Positions 63,752 through 64,000 of a DNA stretch of 64,000 nt are shown piece after piece. Both the position numbers and the translations under genes were made by a program. The DNA lies in NCBI RefSeq assembly GCF_003094615.1, contig NZ_QDKO01000008.1, positions 1-64,000 on the forward strand, read 5' to 3'. The first letter of the stretch is position 1. Every line of letters starts with the position of its first letter. This DNA is from Caulobacter radicis. Its GTDB lineage: Bacteria > Pseudomonadota > Alphaproteobacteria > Caulobacterales > Caulobacteraceae. The notes under the pieces are model-generated. The model was not told the DNA's origin. It did not search any database and saw only the letters and a program-made list of their open reading frames with translations.

Positions 63752-64000
63752 TCGAGGCGGTGCTGGCCGGCTACCAGGCCGACGGGGCGGAGCTGGCCCT
63801 CCGCTTCGAGGCGATCGACTCCGCCGGGCTCTATGCGTCGGTGGCCGATTTCATACCCAAGGCGCCGGCCAGGATCGCCGACATCGGCGCCGGCACGGGG
63901 CGTGACGCGGCCTGGCTGGCGGGCCTGGGCCATGTGGTGGTCGCCGTCGAGCCGGTCGCCGTCCTGCGCGAGGCGGGGCGGGCGCTGCGGCCGGGGCTGG
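63748..64000 (+). CDS. class I SAM-dependent methyltransferase (partial, runs off the window)
   Basis: The first 84 codons are present. Motif I for S-adenosylmethionine is IADIGAGTGRDAAWLAGLG and an acidic residue follows in VVAVEP, as expected for the Rossmann fold. It starts with GTG 63748, overlapping the DUF488 stop. Substrate not known from this part. Confidence 0.85.
   Translation, partial: MIEAVLAGYQADGAELALRFEAIDSAGLYASVADFIPKAPARIADIGAGTGRDAAWLAGLGHVVVAVEPVAVLREAGRALRPGL

Overview
This is a very GC-rich alphaproteobacterial chromosome segment, almost certainly from a Caulobacter (Caulobacteraceae). The strongest markers are a PdeA-type GGDEF-EAL phosphodiesterase with a GEDEF active-site variant and a C-terminal Arg-Gly, the usg-trpF-trpB-trpA gene order described for C. 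crescentus, an aa3-type cytochrome oxidase cluster followed by DUF983, SURF1 and thrC, and a large TonB-dependent receptor. The content is mostly housekeeping. No tRNA, rRNA, CRISPR array, prophage, plasmid function or transposase gene was recognised.

Layout. 1-5944: aa3 cytochrome c oxidase structural and assembly genes (ctaC end, ctaD, ctaB, a CoxF-like peptide, ctaG, ctaE, DUF983, SURF1), the last translationally coupled to thrC (5944-7341). 7527-11132: M16 peptidase, GNAT acetyltransferase and pdeA. 11275-12112: two small orphan genes with atypical codon use. 12146-15505: SDR, LysE exporter, ExbD/TolR protein and a WD40 protein. 15857-21436: a minus-strand usg-trpF-trpB-trpA-accD-folC operon (tryptophan, fatty acid and folate synthesis). 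21710-26615: SDR, HWE histidine kinase and malic enzyme. 26876-31779: dapB, then a YdbH/YnbE/YdbL triad of the kind implicated in phospholipid traffic between the two membranes. 31958-41608: VWA lipoprotein-like protein, several SDRs, YkvA, YhhN, gshA, rsmE, ppk2, a thioredoxin-fold protein divergent from an AraC-type regulator. 41614-46806: orphan membrane protein, TonB receptor, S10 peptidase. 47186-50922: lpdA and a chemotaxis receptor. 51199-57375: sulfatase, xerC-DUF484, priA. 57510-64000: DHA2 drug exporter, PCuAC copper chaperone, M13 peptidase, alpha/beta hydrolase, DUF488 protein and the start of a methyltransferase.

The most striking thing not explained by genes is the density of non-coding repeats: at least twelve copies of a roughly 120-175 bp bipartite inverted element (family B here), five copies of family A, three MITE-like family C elements with about 30 bp terminal inverted repeats and an internal hairpin whose sequence changes while its pairing is kept, and two family D elements, one nested within a family B copy and one positioned as a terminator. 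They lie only between genes, often filling the whole gap, and sometimes inside operons (trpB/trpA, accD/folC, DUF484/xerC). Other points of interest are loss of zinc-ligand cysteines in both AccD and PriA, a 21-bp AT-rich inverted repeat in the divergent AraC/thioredoxin promoter, and the YdbH triad. I saw no clear candidate for a wholly undescribed multi-gene system; the repeat families and the two orphan genes are the best leads.
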